From NCBI GenBank assembly GCA_046269235.1, contig JBJZOS010000001.1, forward strand, positions 558,001 through 622,000: 64,000 bases of DNA, read 5' to 3'. The position numbers were made by a program, and so were the translations under genes. Position 1 is the first letter of the stretch, and every line of letters begins with the position of its first letter. Below the pieces are notes generated by a model that saw nothing but the letters and a program-made list of their open reading frames with translations, searched no databases and had not been told where the DNA came from. Source of the DNA: Soonwooa sp032078105 (GTDB taxonomy: Bacteria; Bacteroidota; Bacteroidia; Flavobacteriales; Weeksellaceae). This document shows, piece by piece, positions 18,110 to 26,850 of the stretch.

Positions 18110-18872
18110 TCAAAGGCTTCCAATAGTCTTCGGCATCAGGAAAGTTGCTACTTAACGTTACCTCGCCGTGATAACCTTCCCAATTTGTAGGTAAAAAATC
18201 TTGTTTTTTAGTCGATTTTATATGGTTGTAAATGTCAATCCAATGTGATTTTTCATTTTTTGCTGATGATACAAAAGTTGGGATGTCAACTTCTTTTGCA
18301 AAATCAGCGATTTTTTTGTTTCCAATTTTAAAATATTCTCCTGGTGAAAAAGTCACCAGAGCTGCATAATCTTTTGGATGCGTGCCAACACTATAAAAAC
18401 CTAAAGAAGCAGAGTAGGAGCTCCCAAAATAGATGACTTTTTTAGCATTTAGAGTTTTTGTTGCATAGTCGTATGCCGCTTCAATATCTGGAATACTATT
18501 TTCGAATTGCGTTGGCAGATTTTTAGAATTGGCTTCGGCAAAACTTTCATTAAGGACATTTCCAAATTTGTAACCAGAACGTAGATCTACTGCCAAAACA
18601 TTAAAACCTAAAGCTACCAATCTTGGCGCAATATCTCGGTAAACACCGCGACTAGAACCTGCTTGATGAAAAGCTAAAATAAGTGGTGAATTTTTAGAAT
18701 TTGCATCGTAATAATCTGCATACACTCTTATTTTTCCGTCTTTTGAAGGAAAGCTGATGCTTTTAAAATTAAAATTATTTTGAGAAATACTAGCTAGATT
18801 TTTCGGATGGTTTTCACATGAAATAGTCAATGCGCCAAGTCCAAGTAATGATGATACGATGAGCTTTTTCAT
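18084..18872 (-). CDS. Alpha/beta-hydrolase lipoprotein
   Basis: 262 aa. Lipoprotein signal: MKKLIVSSLLGLGALTISC with lipobox LTISC (Cys19). An alpha/beta-hydrolase core follows: PLILAFHQAGSSRG (oxyanion region), LGFNVLAVDLRSG, and nucleophile strand VIYFGSSYSASLGFY with the serine in a GSSYS variant of GxSxG; a late His occurs in YHGEVTL. It resembles dienelactone-hydrolase-like lipases. The C-terminal 26 nt overlap the patatin gene tail to tail. The M28 peptidase lies 21 nt upstream on the same strand, so they probably form one unit. Confidence 0.82.
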   Translation of the reverse strand: MKKLIVSSLLGLGALTISCENHPKNLASISQNNFNFKSISFPSKDGKIRVYADYYDANSKNSPLILAFHQAGSSRGVYRDIAPRLVALGFNVLAVDLRSGYKFGNVLNESFAEANSKNLPTQFENSIPDIEAAYDYATKTLNAKKVIYFGSSYSASLGFYSVGTHPKDYAALVTFSPGEYFKIGNKKIADFAKEVDIPTFVSSAKNEKSHWIDIYNHIKSTKKQDFLPTNWEGYHGEVTLSSNFPDAEDYWKPLTTFLKTVK

Positions 18873-18893
18873 TTTTTTTAAATTTTAATCTGC

Positions 18894-20255
18894 TTATTTC
18901 CAATATTGATCAACCATGTAGATTAACTGCGTCATAACTGTCGCTCCTAAAAGAAGCTCGCGACGGTTAACTTTTTCGAAAGTGTCTTCTTCGGTGTGGT
19001 GAATGTCAAAATAACGCTGCGAATCTGGTACAAGACCTGCAAGATCAGTTCCTGTGGTTTTCATAGGTCCAATATCTGTCCCAGCGTAGGTTTCGGTAAA
19101 GTCGTAGATACCATACGGAAGGAATAGATTTTTCCAAGATTTAATAATTTTACGTTTGTCCTCAGACATATCTAATCCAAAGCCTCTTGGCGAAAAACCA
19201 CCACTGTCGCTTTCGATTCCGAAAATATTTTTTTCACCTTTGCTCGCGATAGACTTTGCATAAGCGATTCCTCCTTTAACACCATTTTCTTCGTTAGCAA
19301 AACAAACGACACGGATCGTGTTTTTATTGGGTAAATTTAATTTTTTAAAAGTTCTCAAAGCCTCGATAGATTGTACAATTCCAGCGCCGTCATCGTGTGC
19401 ACCTTCACCGACATCCCAAGAGTCGAGATGTCCACCAACAACAATCACACTTTTGGATTCCTTACCAGTGATTTCGCCGATGACATTATAAGATTTAACA
19501 TCAGCTCTCATCGTGCAATTAGAATTAATCTTCGCCGAAAGCTTATTTGTTTTAGCTAGATTCGCTAACTCGACTGCCGATTTTGGACCGATGGCAATAG
19601 CAGGAATTTTCTCAACGCCATCTTCATACTTCATTGTACCTGTGTGTGGCACATCATCATAAGCAGAACTTATCGACCGAATAATAACTGCTTTGCCTCC
19701 TTTCTTAGCAACTTCTGCGGCAGCAACACGTCTCACAATTCCGGCCTCGCGGTACGCATGCATGGTTTTGATATATTCTTGAGGAAATTCATTATTAAAA
19801 AGGATAATTTTCCCTTTAATTTGCTCCGCTGGTACTTTATTAAAATCTTCTAAACTGTTAAAAACAAGCAAGTCACTAACCAAATCTTTTCCTTTTGTTC
19901 CCTCAGAGTTACCAAGAGAAAGCATTTTTATAGTCTTCCAAGATCCGTTTCCAGTTTTAATTTTCAAAGATTCTTGCCCGCGATACCAATTGGGAACCAT
20001 AACTTCTTCCAACCACACTTTATCTGCGCCAGCTTCTTTTAGTTTTTGCTCAGCCCATTTTACAGCTTTCGCGTTAGCGTCGGATCCGCTTAATCGATGA
20101 CCGATATTCTTCGTTAAATCATAGAGTTGATCGTAGGCTAGACCATCTTTCATAATTAAATTTGAAATTGATCTAAATTGAATAGAGTCTTGCTTAGTCT
20201 ACGAAAAAGCAAAAAAACTTGCTGAAATAACTATGGAGAAGAAGAGTTTTTTCAT
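18894..20255 (-). pseudogene. M28 family metallopeptidase interrupted by TAG at the signal-peptide boundary
   Basis: The 419-codon ORF from 20153 encodes an intact M28 aminopeptidase-like core: GGHLDSWDVGEGAHDDGAG (zinc His and Asp), FANEENGVKGG (Glu-Glu), ESDSGGFSPRG (Asp) and HHTEEDTF (His). Upstream the same frame continues to an ATG at 20255 that encodes a clear signal peptide, MKKLFFSIVISASFFAFS, followed by TAG at 20199-20201, then TKQDSIQFRSISNLI leading straight into the ORF. The stop probably replaces a Gln codon (FAFSQ-T). The gene should yield only an 18-residue peptide, or at best an unexported enzyme from an internal ATG. A sequencing error is possible. Confidence 0.85.
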
Positions 20256-20274
20256 TGATTGTTTGAAATTAAAT

Positions 20275-21108
20275 TTAAGCAAATTTTTCACCGCATTGTT
20301 TACAATATCTTGCATCGTTATCGTTGTCATCATTACCACAACGGCCACATATAAAGTGATAACGTTTTCCTTTTCTGAACTCCGAGGTTACAATACCAGT
20401 TGGTACCGCAATGATGCTATAACCGCAAAGCATTACAATAATAGACAAGAACTTTCCGATCGGTGTTGCTGGCGAGATATCACCATAACCAACGGTGGTA
20501 ATGGTCACAACGGCCCAATATATACTTTGAGGGATACTAGTAAAACCATTTTTTCCACCTTCTATCAGATACATCATCGAGCCAATAATCACAATAAAAA
20601 TCACCATGAACAAAAGAAAAATATAAATCTTTCTAGAACTATGGTTAAGAGCAGTTAGAATATATCGACCATCATGCATGTAATCGGCAAGGTTGAAAAT
20701 TCTAAAAATCCTTAGCATTCGCAACATTCTCAAAATACCGATGTAATGGATAATTGGGAAGAATAAACTTAAATAAAAAGGGATAATAGACAAGAAATCT
20801 ATAATACCGATAGGACTAAAAATATATTCTTTTTTATCCTTTATACAAGCAATTCTCAGAATGTATTCCACTGTGAAAATCATTGTAATAATGAACTCTG
20901 CCGTGTAAAAAAGATTATGATATTTAAGATTAACCAATGGGATAGTCTCCACCATTAGTAAGCCCACACTTATCAGTATTAAGATGAGAAGACTAATATC
21001 AAAAATTTTCCCTTGACGAGTGTTGTCAAGGTAGATAACGTTATAAACTTTTCTGAGCCATCCGTCTGCGGGTATTAAGTCGAACTCAGGTTTTATTATT
21101 CGTCTCAT
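20275..21108 (-). CDS. Voltage-gated K+ channel-like protein with zinc-ribbon tail
   Basis: 277 aa. Six membrane segments: S1 about 35-55 (ISLLILILISVGLLMVE), S2-S3, the S4 voltage sensor ILRMLRMLRIFRIF with regularly spaced Arg, S5, pore helix and selectivity filter TVGYGD, S6 (FLSIIVMLCGYSIIAVPTG). The C-terminus carries CGRCG and CKQCGEKF, a four-cysteine zinc ribbon on the cytoplasmic side. It mediates K+ flux across the inner membrane; the ribbon may help tetramer assembly (inference). Divergent from the NIF3 gene with a palindrome between them. Confidence 0.93.
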   Translation of the reverse strand: MRRIIKPEFDLIPADGWLRKVYNVIYLDNTRQGKIFDISLLILILISVGLLMVETIPLVNLKYHNLFYTAEFIITMIFTVEYILRIACIKDKKEYIFSPIGIIDFLSIIPFYLSLFFPIIHYIGILRMLRMLRIFRIFNLADYMHDGRYILTALNHSSRKIYIFLLFMVIFIVIIGSMMYLIEGGKNGFTSIPQSIYWAVVTITTVGYGDISPATPIGKFLSIIVMLCGYSIIAVPTGIVTSEFRKGKRYHFICGRCGNDDNDNDARYCKQCGEKFA

Positions 21109-21123
21109 ATTTTTTAAAATAAA

Positions 21124-21135
21124 TGTAAATTTACA
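21124..21135. promoter_or_regulatory. Palindrome between divergent K+ channel and NIF3 genes
   Basis: TGTAAATTTACA is a perfect 12-nt palindrome centred in the short divergent region. Each strand also reads TAAATTTA, one base from the -7 consensus, so it may be an operator or a shared promoter core. Confidence 0.35.
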
Positions 21136-21171
21136 CTTAGTTTTTAAATGAGAAAAAGTTCCTGTAAAAAT

Positions 21172-22278
21172 ATGAGCGCAAAAACACTAAAAGAGGTTTG
21201 TAGTCAGTTAGATAAAATTTTTAAAATTCGACAAGCCGAAGATTTTGACAATGTTGGTTTGTTATGCGGAAATCCTAATCGCGAAATAACTGGAATTTTG
21301 GTGACGCACGACGCCTTAGAAGATGTTGTGGAAGAAGCCATTGAAAAAGGATTTAACATGATTGTTGCTTTTCATCCCATTATTTTTTCGGGTCTAAAAT
21401 CTTTAACGGGAAAAAATTATGTTGAGAAAGCTGTTCTTAAAGCCATCGAAAACAAAATCGCTATCTATGCCATGCACACGGCTTTTGATAATGATTATTT
21501 TGGCGTTAATTATAAGATCTGCGAGGTTTTAGGTTTAAAAAATCAAAAGATCTTGATGCCCAAATCCAAGAATTTCAAAAAGCTTGAAGTCTTCGTTCCT
21601 AATGATCATGCTGAGCAAGTAAAAAATGCAATTTTGGAAGCAGGAGCGGGCAGTATTGGCTTCTATGACGAATGTAGCTTTGCAGTGGAAGGGACGGGAA
21701 GTTATCGAGCGAAAGAAGGGGCGAATCCTTTTTTAGGAGAAATTAACGAACGTGAAGTTGTCAAAGAAAATGTGTTGTCTTTTATTTTTGAAAATTTTAG
21801 ACAAAATGATATTCTAAAATCGATGTTCGCTGCCCATCCTTATGAAGAAGTTGCTTACAATATTATTAGTCTCGAAAATGATAATCAGTATGCTGGGCTC
21901 GGACGTTATGGCGATTTGGAGACAGAAATGCCGTTGGATGAGTTTTTAAAATTTGTAAAGAAGATTTTTAATTTAGAAATAATTAGGTATAGCAATACCA
22001 GTAATAAAACGATAAAAAGAGTAGGCGTGCTTGGTGGAAGTGGTGCTAGCGGTATAAAGTCTGCAATGGCAGTTGGTTGCGATGCTTATCTGACAGGCGA
22101 TGTCAAATACCACGACTTCTTTTCGGGAGAAAACAAATTATTAATTGCGGATATTGGACATTTTGAGAGCGAACAATTTGTAACTCAACAATTATATGAA
22201 ATATTGTCCGAAAATTTTACTAACTTTGCAATCGCTAAAACGAGCAAAAAAAACAACCCTGTAAATTATTTTATTTAA
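21172..22278 (+). CDS. NIF3/YbgI-type dinuclear metal centre protein
   Basis: 368 aa from the ATG at 21172 (MSAKTLKEVCSQLDKIF aligns with the family N-terminus); an ATG 8 codons earlier is possible. Conserved parts: DNVGLLCGN, VTHDALEDVVEEAIEKG, MIVAFHPIIFSGL, AIYAMHTAFDN, and C-terminal GGSGASG, DAYLTGDVKYHDF and IGHFESEQFV, which supply metal ligands. A central insertion (about 130-240) is the PII-like domain seen in YqfO-type members. NIF3 proteins form toroidal hexamers; their substrate is unsettled. The next gene starts 4 nt later. Confidence 0.92.
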   Translation: MSAKTLKEVCSQLDKIFKIRQAEDFDNVGLLCGNPNREITGILVTHDALEDVVEEAIEKGFNMIVAFHPIIFSGLKSLTGKNYVEKAVLKAIENKIAIYAMHTAFDNDYFGVNYKICEVLGLKNQKILMPKSKNFKKLEVFVPNDHAEQVKNAILEAGAGSIGFYDECSFAVEGTGSYRAKEGANPFLGEINEREVVKENVLSFIFENFRQNDILKSMFAAHPYEEVAYNIISLENDNQYAGLGRYGDLETEMPLDEFLKFVKKIFNLEIIRYSNTSNKTIKRVGVLGGSGASGIKSAMAVGCDAYLTGDVKYHDFFSGENKLLIADIGHFESEQFVTQQLYEILSENFTNFAIAKTSKKNNPVNYFI

Positions 22279-22281
22279 GAT

Positions 22282-23064
22282 ATGGCTAAAAAAGCAAACG
22301 ATATCTCGGTTGAAGAGAAACTAAGAGCACTTTACGACCTACAAATCATTGACTCTAGATTAGACGAAATTCGCAATACGAGAGGAGAGTTGCCTATCGA
22401 AGTTGAAGATTTAGAAATCGAAATCGAAGGCTTAGATAAAAGAGCTAGCAAATTCGATGCTGAAATAAAAGAGCAAAATGCTGAGATTAACGCTAAAAAA
22501 GAGTTGATCGCACAAGCTCAAACACTTATTTCTAAATATAAGTCGCAACAAGATAATGTTAGAAATAACAAAGAGTACGAATCTTTAGATAAAGAAATTG
22601 AATATCAAACTTTAGAAATTGAGTTGGCTGAGAAAAGAATTAAAGAATTTGGTTCTAAAATTTCTCATAAAAACGAAATGCTAAGTGAGTTGACAACTAA
22701 GATCGAAGAACTTCGTAATCACCTGGCACACAAGAAGAATGAGTTGGATGAGCTAATTGCAGAAACGCAAAAAGAGGAAGAATTCTTGTTAGCAAAATCT
22801 GAGGAATTCTCAGAAAAAATTGACTCTAGATTGTTAAGCTCGTACCAAAGAATCCGCAGAGGTTCTATCAATGGACTTGCTGTTGTTGGTCTAGAACGAG
22901 GTGCGCCAAAAGGATCTTTCTTTACAATTCCACCACAAAAACAAATGGAAATTGCCCAAAGAAAGAAAATTATTATCGACGAAAATAGTGGTAAAATCCT
23001 TGTTGACGACGAATTGGTAAACGAAGAAAATGCTAAAATGGAAGAAATCATCAACTTCGGTTAA
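22282..23064 (+). CDS. COG1579-type coiled-coil protein without zinc cysteines
   Basis: 260 aa. A long coiled coil spans about 10-190 (EVEDLEIEIEGLDKRASKFD, LIAETQKEEEFLLAKSEEF). The C-terminal domain has the family frame (FFTIPPQKQMEIAQRKKIII, GKILVDDEL) that in most homologues holds a C4 zinc ribbon with CxxC pairs before IPPQ and before GRIL. Here all four positions lack Cys. The NIF3 plus COG1579 pairing is widespread and conserved, which supports a joint role; the function is unknown. Confidence 0.88.
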   Translation: MAKKANDISVEEKLRALYDLQIIDSRLDEIRNTRGELPIEVEDLEIEIEGLDKRASKFDAEIKEQNAEINAKKELIAQAQTLISKYKSQQDNVRNNKEYESLDKEIEYQTLEIELAEKRIKEFGSKISHKNEMLSELTTKIEELRNHLAHKKNELDELIAETQKEEEFLLAKSEEFSEKIDSRLLSSYQRIRRGSINGLAVVGLERGAPKGSFFTIPPQKQMEIAQRKKIIIDENSGKILVDDELVNEENAKMEEIINFG

Positions 23065-23086
23065 GATTTCGAAATTTAAAAGATGT

Positions 23087-23120
23087 AAAAATCCGAGTGG
23101 TATAACGCTCGGATTTTTTT
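23087..23120. terminator. Shared terminator between COG1579 and LysR genes
   Basis: AAAAATCCGAG and CTCGGATTTTT form an 11-bp stem with a 10-nt loop and T runs on both strands. The LysR stop codon overlaps its right edge. Confidence 0.88.
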
Positions 23121-24006
23121 ATTTTTTCATTATGCCACAAGTTTTCATAAAAAGCCGAACCATTTCCGACTGTTCGCCTTTTAAAACAATGAATTGAAAT
23201 TGTCTTTTAATTTCGAAATGTTTGATGTCGATAATATTTAACTTGTTGTATTTCAGTTCGTTTGTGATGCTGCTAACCGACAAAAAAGCCATCGCGTCCG
23301 ATTGCGCTAAGTAATTTTTGATGCTTTCTGTACTGTCAAGATTCATGATAACATGAAGCTTTGATGCTAGAAGTTTGCTCTTCTGAAGTTCGGAATCGAT
23401 AAAATCTTGCGTGCCCGATCCTTTTTCACGGCTCACAAAATCAAGTTCTGCAAGATCTTTAACAGAAATAGTTTTGCTAGACAAAGGATGTCCAACTCGC
23501 GCAACCAACACGATTTCGTCTAACATAAACGGAATATAATCGAATTGCGCCGATTGAAAAGGACCTTCAATAATACCAATATCTATTTTGTTTTTCTTTA
23601 ATAAATCTGAAATTTTTTCGGTGTTTTGAGAAGTCAAATCGATATGGATATCTTCAAAATAAGAATGGAATTTTACCAATATTTCTGGTAAAATATATTG
23701 AGCGATGGTTGTGCTAGCACCAATTTTTAAATTGCCTTTTAGTTTATTATTAACTTTGTTAATTTCGAATTCGGTTTCGCGATAGATTTCAAAAATCTGA
23801 TTGGCCTTTTCTAAAAGAATATTTCCACTTAAAGTTAAATCGATACTTGTGCCATTTCGGGTAAAAAGTTTGGTGCTAAGTTGTTGTTCTAATTCTTGAA
23901 TGTGCTTTGTAACAGCTGGTTGAGATATGTACAGTTCTTGTGAAGCTTTTGTAAAACTAAGTCGTTTTGCAACCGTTGCAAAGACTTTTAATCGAAAATC
24001 AAGCAT
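23119..24006 (-). CDS. LysR-family transcriptional regulator
   Basis: 295 aa. N-terminal winged helix at 1-60: FRLKVFATVAKRLSFTKASQ, ELYISQPAVTKHIQELEQQL, LFTRNGTSIDLTLSG, a textbook LysR DNA-binding domain. The rest is the two-lobed effector-binding domain (LKIGASTTIAQYILPEIL, IDIGIIEGP). LysR regulators usually control a divergent neighbour, but the upstream gene (24294) points the same way, so the target is not obvious from context. The nearest cue is a small inverted repeat at 24114-24134. Confidence 0.93.
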   Translation of the reverse strand: MLDFRLKVFATVAKRLSFTKASQELYISQPAVTKHIQELEQQLSTKLFTRNGTSIDLTLSGNILLEKANQIFEIYRETEFEINKVNNKLKGNLKIGASTTIAQYILPEILVKFHSYFEDIHIDLTSQNTEKISDLLKKNKIDIGIIEGPFQSAQFDYIPFMLDEIVLVARVGHPLSSKTISVKDLAELDFVSREKGSGTQDFIDSELQKSKLLASKLHVIMNLDSTESIKNYLAQSDAMAFLSVSSITNELKYNKLNIIDIKHFEIKRQFQFIVLKGEQSEMVRLFMKTCGIMKK

Positions 24007-24253
24007 TTGATTTTTATTTAAACAGTAAATATAAGAAAATGCTAGTCATTGTTTTTTTTGAAAAAGTAAGCCGTTGTTATCTTTCGTAATATCAGATGAA
24101 AAAATTATCCAAGATCCTCGAATATTAAGAGGATGAACTATTTTTGAAACAATAGTAGACAGATAATATTAGTTTTTACGGTTATTATGATGGAGTGACT
24201 ACGTGTTTTTATTATCAAGTTTAAAGCTATAAACTTTTCTAAATTGTTAACAT
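24007..24253. other. Intergenic region upstream of the LysR gene
   Basis: No ORF seen. It contains the inverted repeat ATCCTC-N9-GAGGAT (24114-24134), about 110 nt upstream of the LysR start, a possible regulator site. Confidence 0.3.
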
Positions 24254-24292
24254 AAAAAAAGGCTAGTGTAATCTTTACTCTAGCCTTTTTTT
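24254..24292 (-). terminator. Terminator of the beta-helix gene
   Basis: AAAAAAAGGCTAG (24254-24266) pairs with CTAGCCTTTTTTT (24280-24292), with an inner GTAA/TTAC extension. It lies right after the stop of the minus-strand gene at 24294. Confidence 0.9.
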
Positions 24293-24293
24293 A

Positions 24294-25775
24294 TTACTTA
24301 ACAACAATTTTACTTGAGGCTTTCGAAGTTCCGTTGTTGAAATTAAGAATATAAACGCCTGGAGCCGCTTTTAAAGAAATTTTATTTTCTCCTTTTACAA
24401 CAATTGCAGAATAGATTAACTTTCCTGAAAGGTCGGTTACAACAATATTTCCAGAAGTTTCTGATTTAAAACTAAAATCACCCTGACTTGGATTCGGATA
24501 TACTTGCAGTTTTAATTTATTAACATCATTAACAGCTTGTGTTGCAGCGCAGTCATAAGGTTTAAAATTAACCAAACCATATTTAGTATCATCAACCTGA
24601 TGCGTTACAACATCTTCAACCATGGTGTCATTTGATAATTCGCCTTCTCTCCAACAGTTGGATTTGGCCTCCAAATTATTCGGTGTATTGTTAAAAAGCG
24701 CGTAAGTCACGCCGTTATTAATATTATCTTTAAAAATATTTTTACCGATATTTTCTTTACCCGACACATCGCTTCCAAAGTTAGCTTGTGCTGTTCCTTG
24801 TAAAGTTACGCCCCAAAGATTTCCGCGGACTTGGTTTTCGCTGACTTTAACATCCATCACTGCGGTACCACTTCCAATAAAGTTAATGCCGCTTCCGCCA
24901 AGCATTGGGTCGTTTTGGGTATTATTATTTTCGATAATGTTTTTAGCAATGCTTCCGTATGATGAGTTCCCAGCAACTGTGATTCCGTAGCGATTATCAC
25001 GAATGGTGTTGTTTTCGATTTTAACATTGTTGGCGCCACCCACAAGTGCTGAAGCCGAAATTCCGCCTGTCATAGGAAGATTTCGGTTACCAATAATTTG
25101 GTTGTTTGTGATGATAATTCCGGTACTTCCACCAGGTCCCATATTAATTTGCGGACGGTTTTGATTACTCGTATTATTTCCGTAAAAATAGTTGTTGTCG
25201 ATAATTCCGGATACGCTGATGTTAGCGCCAGAACCTATCGCTGATCCAACATTTTCTAAAAATTGCGAGTTTGTAATCGAAATTCCAGTCGTGCCTCCAA
25301 ACTGAATTGCTGCACTAGAAGCTGCGCCACCACTAATGGTTTGGTTATTTTTAACAATACAATTATCCATTATAAAGTTAGATGTGTTGACACGAAGCCC
25401 GCCTCCGTTTTCGATGGTCGTATTTTTCAGACTAACAGTAGAAGTGTCTTCGAAACGGATACCTTTGTAAGCTTCACCAGCAATATTTGTGGTATAAATT
25501 AGCTGCGATGCATTGGTTTGGTATTGTCCAAAAACAAAAAGCATGACGTCTTTGCTAAGTTTTACGGTTGTGTTTTCATCAATAATAAGCTTGTCGTTGG
25601 CAGAAATCGTTACATTTTGGGAGATTAAGAAATGATCACCATTGTTAGTGACTGTTCCTGCAGCGGCTTGTGCTAGACTTGTTAAATTATAAATGATCCC
25701 TGTATTGGGACTTGTAAATTGTGCATTAAGCCCAAAATAGGCTACTGCAGCGAAAAGTGTAAAGGTCTTCTTCAT
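24294..25775 (-). CDS. T9SS-exported right-handed beta-helix protein
   Basis: 493 aa from MKKTFTLFAAVAYFGLNAQ (signal peptide); an ATG two codons upstream is less likely. Residues about 80-400 are Asn-rich parallel beta-helix coils: GIRFEDTSTVSLKNTTIENG, FIMDNCIVKNN, GIIITNNQIIGN, VKIENNTIRDNRYGITV. This architecture occurs in polysaccharide lyases and adhesins, but no catalytic set is visible. The last ~75 residues are a T9SS type A sorting domain (LQVYPNPSQGDFSF, IVVTDLSGKLIYS, APGVYILNFNNG, SKIVVK), which directs outer-membrane export and surface attachment or release. This is the only intact T9SS cargo gene in the window. Confidence 0.88.
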   Translation of the reverse strand: MKKTFTLFAAVAYFGLNAQFTSPNTGIIYNLTSLAQAAAGTVTNNGDHFLISQNVTISANDKLIIDENTTVKLSKDVMLFVFGQYQTNASQLIYTTNIAGEAYKGIRFEDTSTVSLKNTTIENGGGLRVNTSNFIMDNCIVKNNQTISGGAASSAAIQFGGTTGISITNSQFLENVGSAIGSGANISVSGIIDNNYFYGNNTSNQNRPQINMGPGGSTGIIITNNQIIGNRNLPMTGGISASALVGGANNVKIENNTIRDNRYGITVAGNSSYGSIAKNIIENNNTQNDPMLGGSGINFIGSGTAVMDVKVSENQVRGNLWGVTLQGTAQANFGSDVSGKENIGKNIFKDNINNGVTYALFNNTPNNLEAKSNCWREGELSNDTMVEDVVTHQVDDTKYGLVNFKPYDCAATQAVNDVNKLKLQVYPNPSQGDFSFKSETSGNIVVTDLSGKLIYSAIVVKGENKISLKAAPGVYILNFNNGTSKASSKIVVK

Positions 25776-25902
25776 AACCAAATTTTAAGTCAAATTTAAA
25801 AAACAATTAATTAATCAATAATTTTTTTTAAAATAGTAGGTGAATTGAAAATAAAGTGTAAATTGCAGTGTTTTTATAGTCGAAATCCAAGTGTTCAGTC
25901 AG

Positions 25903-25934
25903 TTGTTGTTTTCTCCTTATAACAACAAATTTTT
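25903..25934 (+). promoter_or_regulatory. Leader hairpin of the RRM gene
   Basis: TTGTTGTT (25903-25910) and AACAACAA (25921-25928) make an 8-bp stem with loop TTCTCCTTAT, followed directly by ATTTTTTAT. It lies 31 nt before the ATG. It looks like an attenuator or structured 5' leader; the CTCCTT in the loop equals the anti-Shine-Dalgarno core. Confidence 0.55.
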
Positions 25935-25959
25935 TATACCAATTTAATTTTTTTATACA

Positions 25960-26286
25960 ATGAACATTTTTGTTTCAAACATCAATTACGCAACTAAAGA
26001 AGAGCAGTTGTTAGAATTATTCCAAAATCAAGGAGAAGTTACTTCTGCAAAGATCATCATGGATCGTGAAACTGGAAGATCTAAAGGATTTGGTTTCGTA
26101 GAAATGCCAAATGACGCTGAGGCTAAGCAAGCTATTGAAGCGCTTAACCAACAAGATTTTAACGGTAAAACTCTTAATGTTAGCGAAGCTAGACCAAGAG
26201 AGGAAAAACCAAGAAGATCATTTGATAATAATAGAGGTGGTGGTTATGGTAACAACGGTGGAAACCGTGGTGGAAACCGTTGGTAA
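25960..26286 (+). CDS. RRM RNA-binding protein with RG-rich tail
   Basis: 108 aa. A single RNA-recognition motif at 1-80: RNP2 IFVSNI (3-8) and RNP1 KGFGFVEM (about 43-50), with MDRETGRS before it. The tail (about 83-108) is Arg/Gly/Asn-rich (NNRGGGYGNNGGNRGGNRW). Bacterial RRM-Gly proteins bind single-stranded RNA and are often cold-induced. The hairpin leader just upstream suggests post-transcriptional or autogenous control; this is inference. Confidence 0.95.
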   Translation: MNIFVSNINYATKEEQLLELFQNQGEVTSAKIIMDRETGRSKGFGFVEMPNDAEAKQAIEALNQQDFNGKTLNVSEARPREEKPRRSFDNNRGGGYGNNGGNRGGNRW

Positions 26287-26302
26287 AATATCATTAGAAA
26301 AT

Positions 26303-26333
26303 AAAAAAGCGATTCCTAGGAATCGCTTTTTTT
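26303..26333. terminator. Bidirectional terminator, RRM / BlaI-like genes
   Basis: AAAAAAGCGATTCC / GGAATCGCTTTTTT with almost no loop, symmetric with T runs on both strands. The stop codon of the convergent BlaI-like gene (26316) lies inside the stem. Confidence 0.92.
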
Positions 26334-26840
26334 ATGCTTGGTTTTCTTCTTTTCTTTTTTCTCCTTGTCCTTTCTATCTTTCTTCTTTTTGCCAGATTTT
26401 TCGGAGGGCATGTCTGGTGTAAGGACTTGTGCATCTAATATTTCGATGTCTTTTTGTAGAGCTTCATCATTGGATTGCGTCGTTTCTTCGATGATTTCCG
26501 CAATACTTTTCTCTTCAATTTCTATAGCTTTTTCTGAGACTTTTAAGTCTTTAAGAAGAAGGTCAACATCATTATTATAAAATATTTCTAATAAATTTTG
26601 TAAGTGGAATTTTCGATAATCCTCAAAGTTTATTTTAGGAATATATTTATAGATACGACCTTTTTTTTCAATTTTTAAATAATTTTTTTCAACTAAGATT
26701 TTCAAAAATGTAGAAACTGTATTTTGATGCGGTTTCGGTTCTGGATAAGCTGTCATGATGTCTTTCATAAAGGGTGCTTCCAAATTCCAAATCACTAACA
26801 TGAGTTGCTCTTCCGAACTTGTCAAACTAAGAATTTTCAT
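26316..26840 (-). CDS. BlaI/MecI/CopY-family repressor with lysine-rich tail
   Basis: 174 aa. The N-terminal winged helix fits BlaI/MecI: LTSSEEQLMLVIWNLEAPFM, HQNTVSTFLKILVEKNYLKI, GRIYKYIPKI. Family members repress beta-lactamase or metal-response genes and are inactivated by a BlaR1-type membrane protease. No BlaR1 partner is adjacent; the PAP2 gene lies 10 nt upstream in the same orientation and could be co-transcribed. The last 35 residues are an unusual Lys-rich tail (SGKKKKDRKDKEKKEKKK) that runs into the terminator hairpin. Confidence 0.85.
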   Translation of the reverse strand: MKILSLTSSEEQLMLVIWNLEAPFMKDIMTAYPEPKPHQNTVSTFLKILVEKNYLKIEKKGRIYKYIPKINFEDYRKFHLQNLLEIFYNNDVDLLLKDLKVSEKAIEIEEKSIAEIIEETTQSNDEALQKDIEILDAQVLTPDMPSEKSGKKKKDRKDKEKKEKKKTKHKKSDS

Positions 26841-26850
26841 ATTTCTATTT

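Noticed and set aside
23119..25775. LysR regulator controlling the beta-helix gene as a divergent pair
   Set aside because: Both genes are on the minus strand and separated by a terminator, so the usual divergent arrangement is absent.
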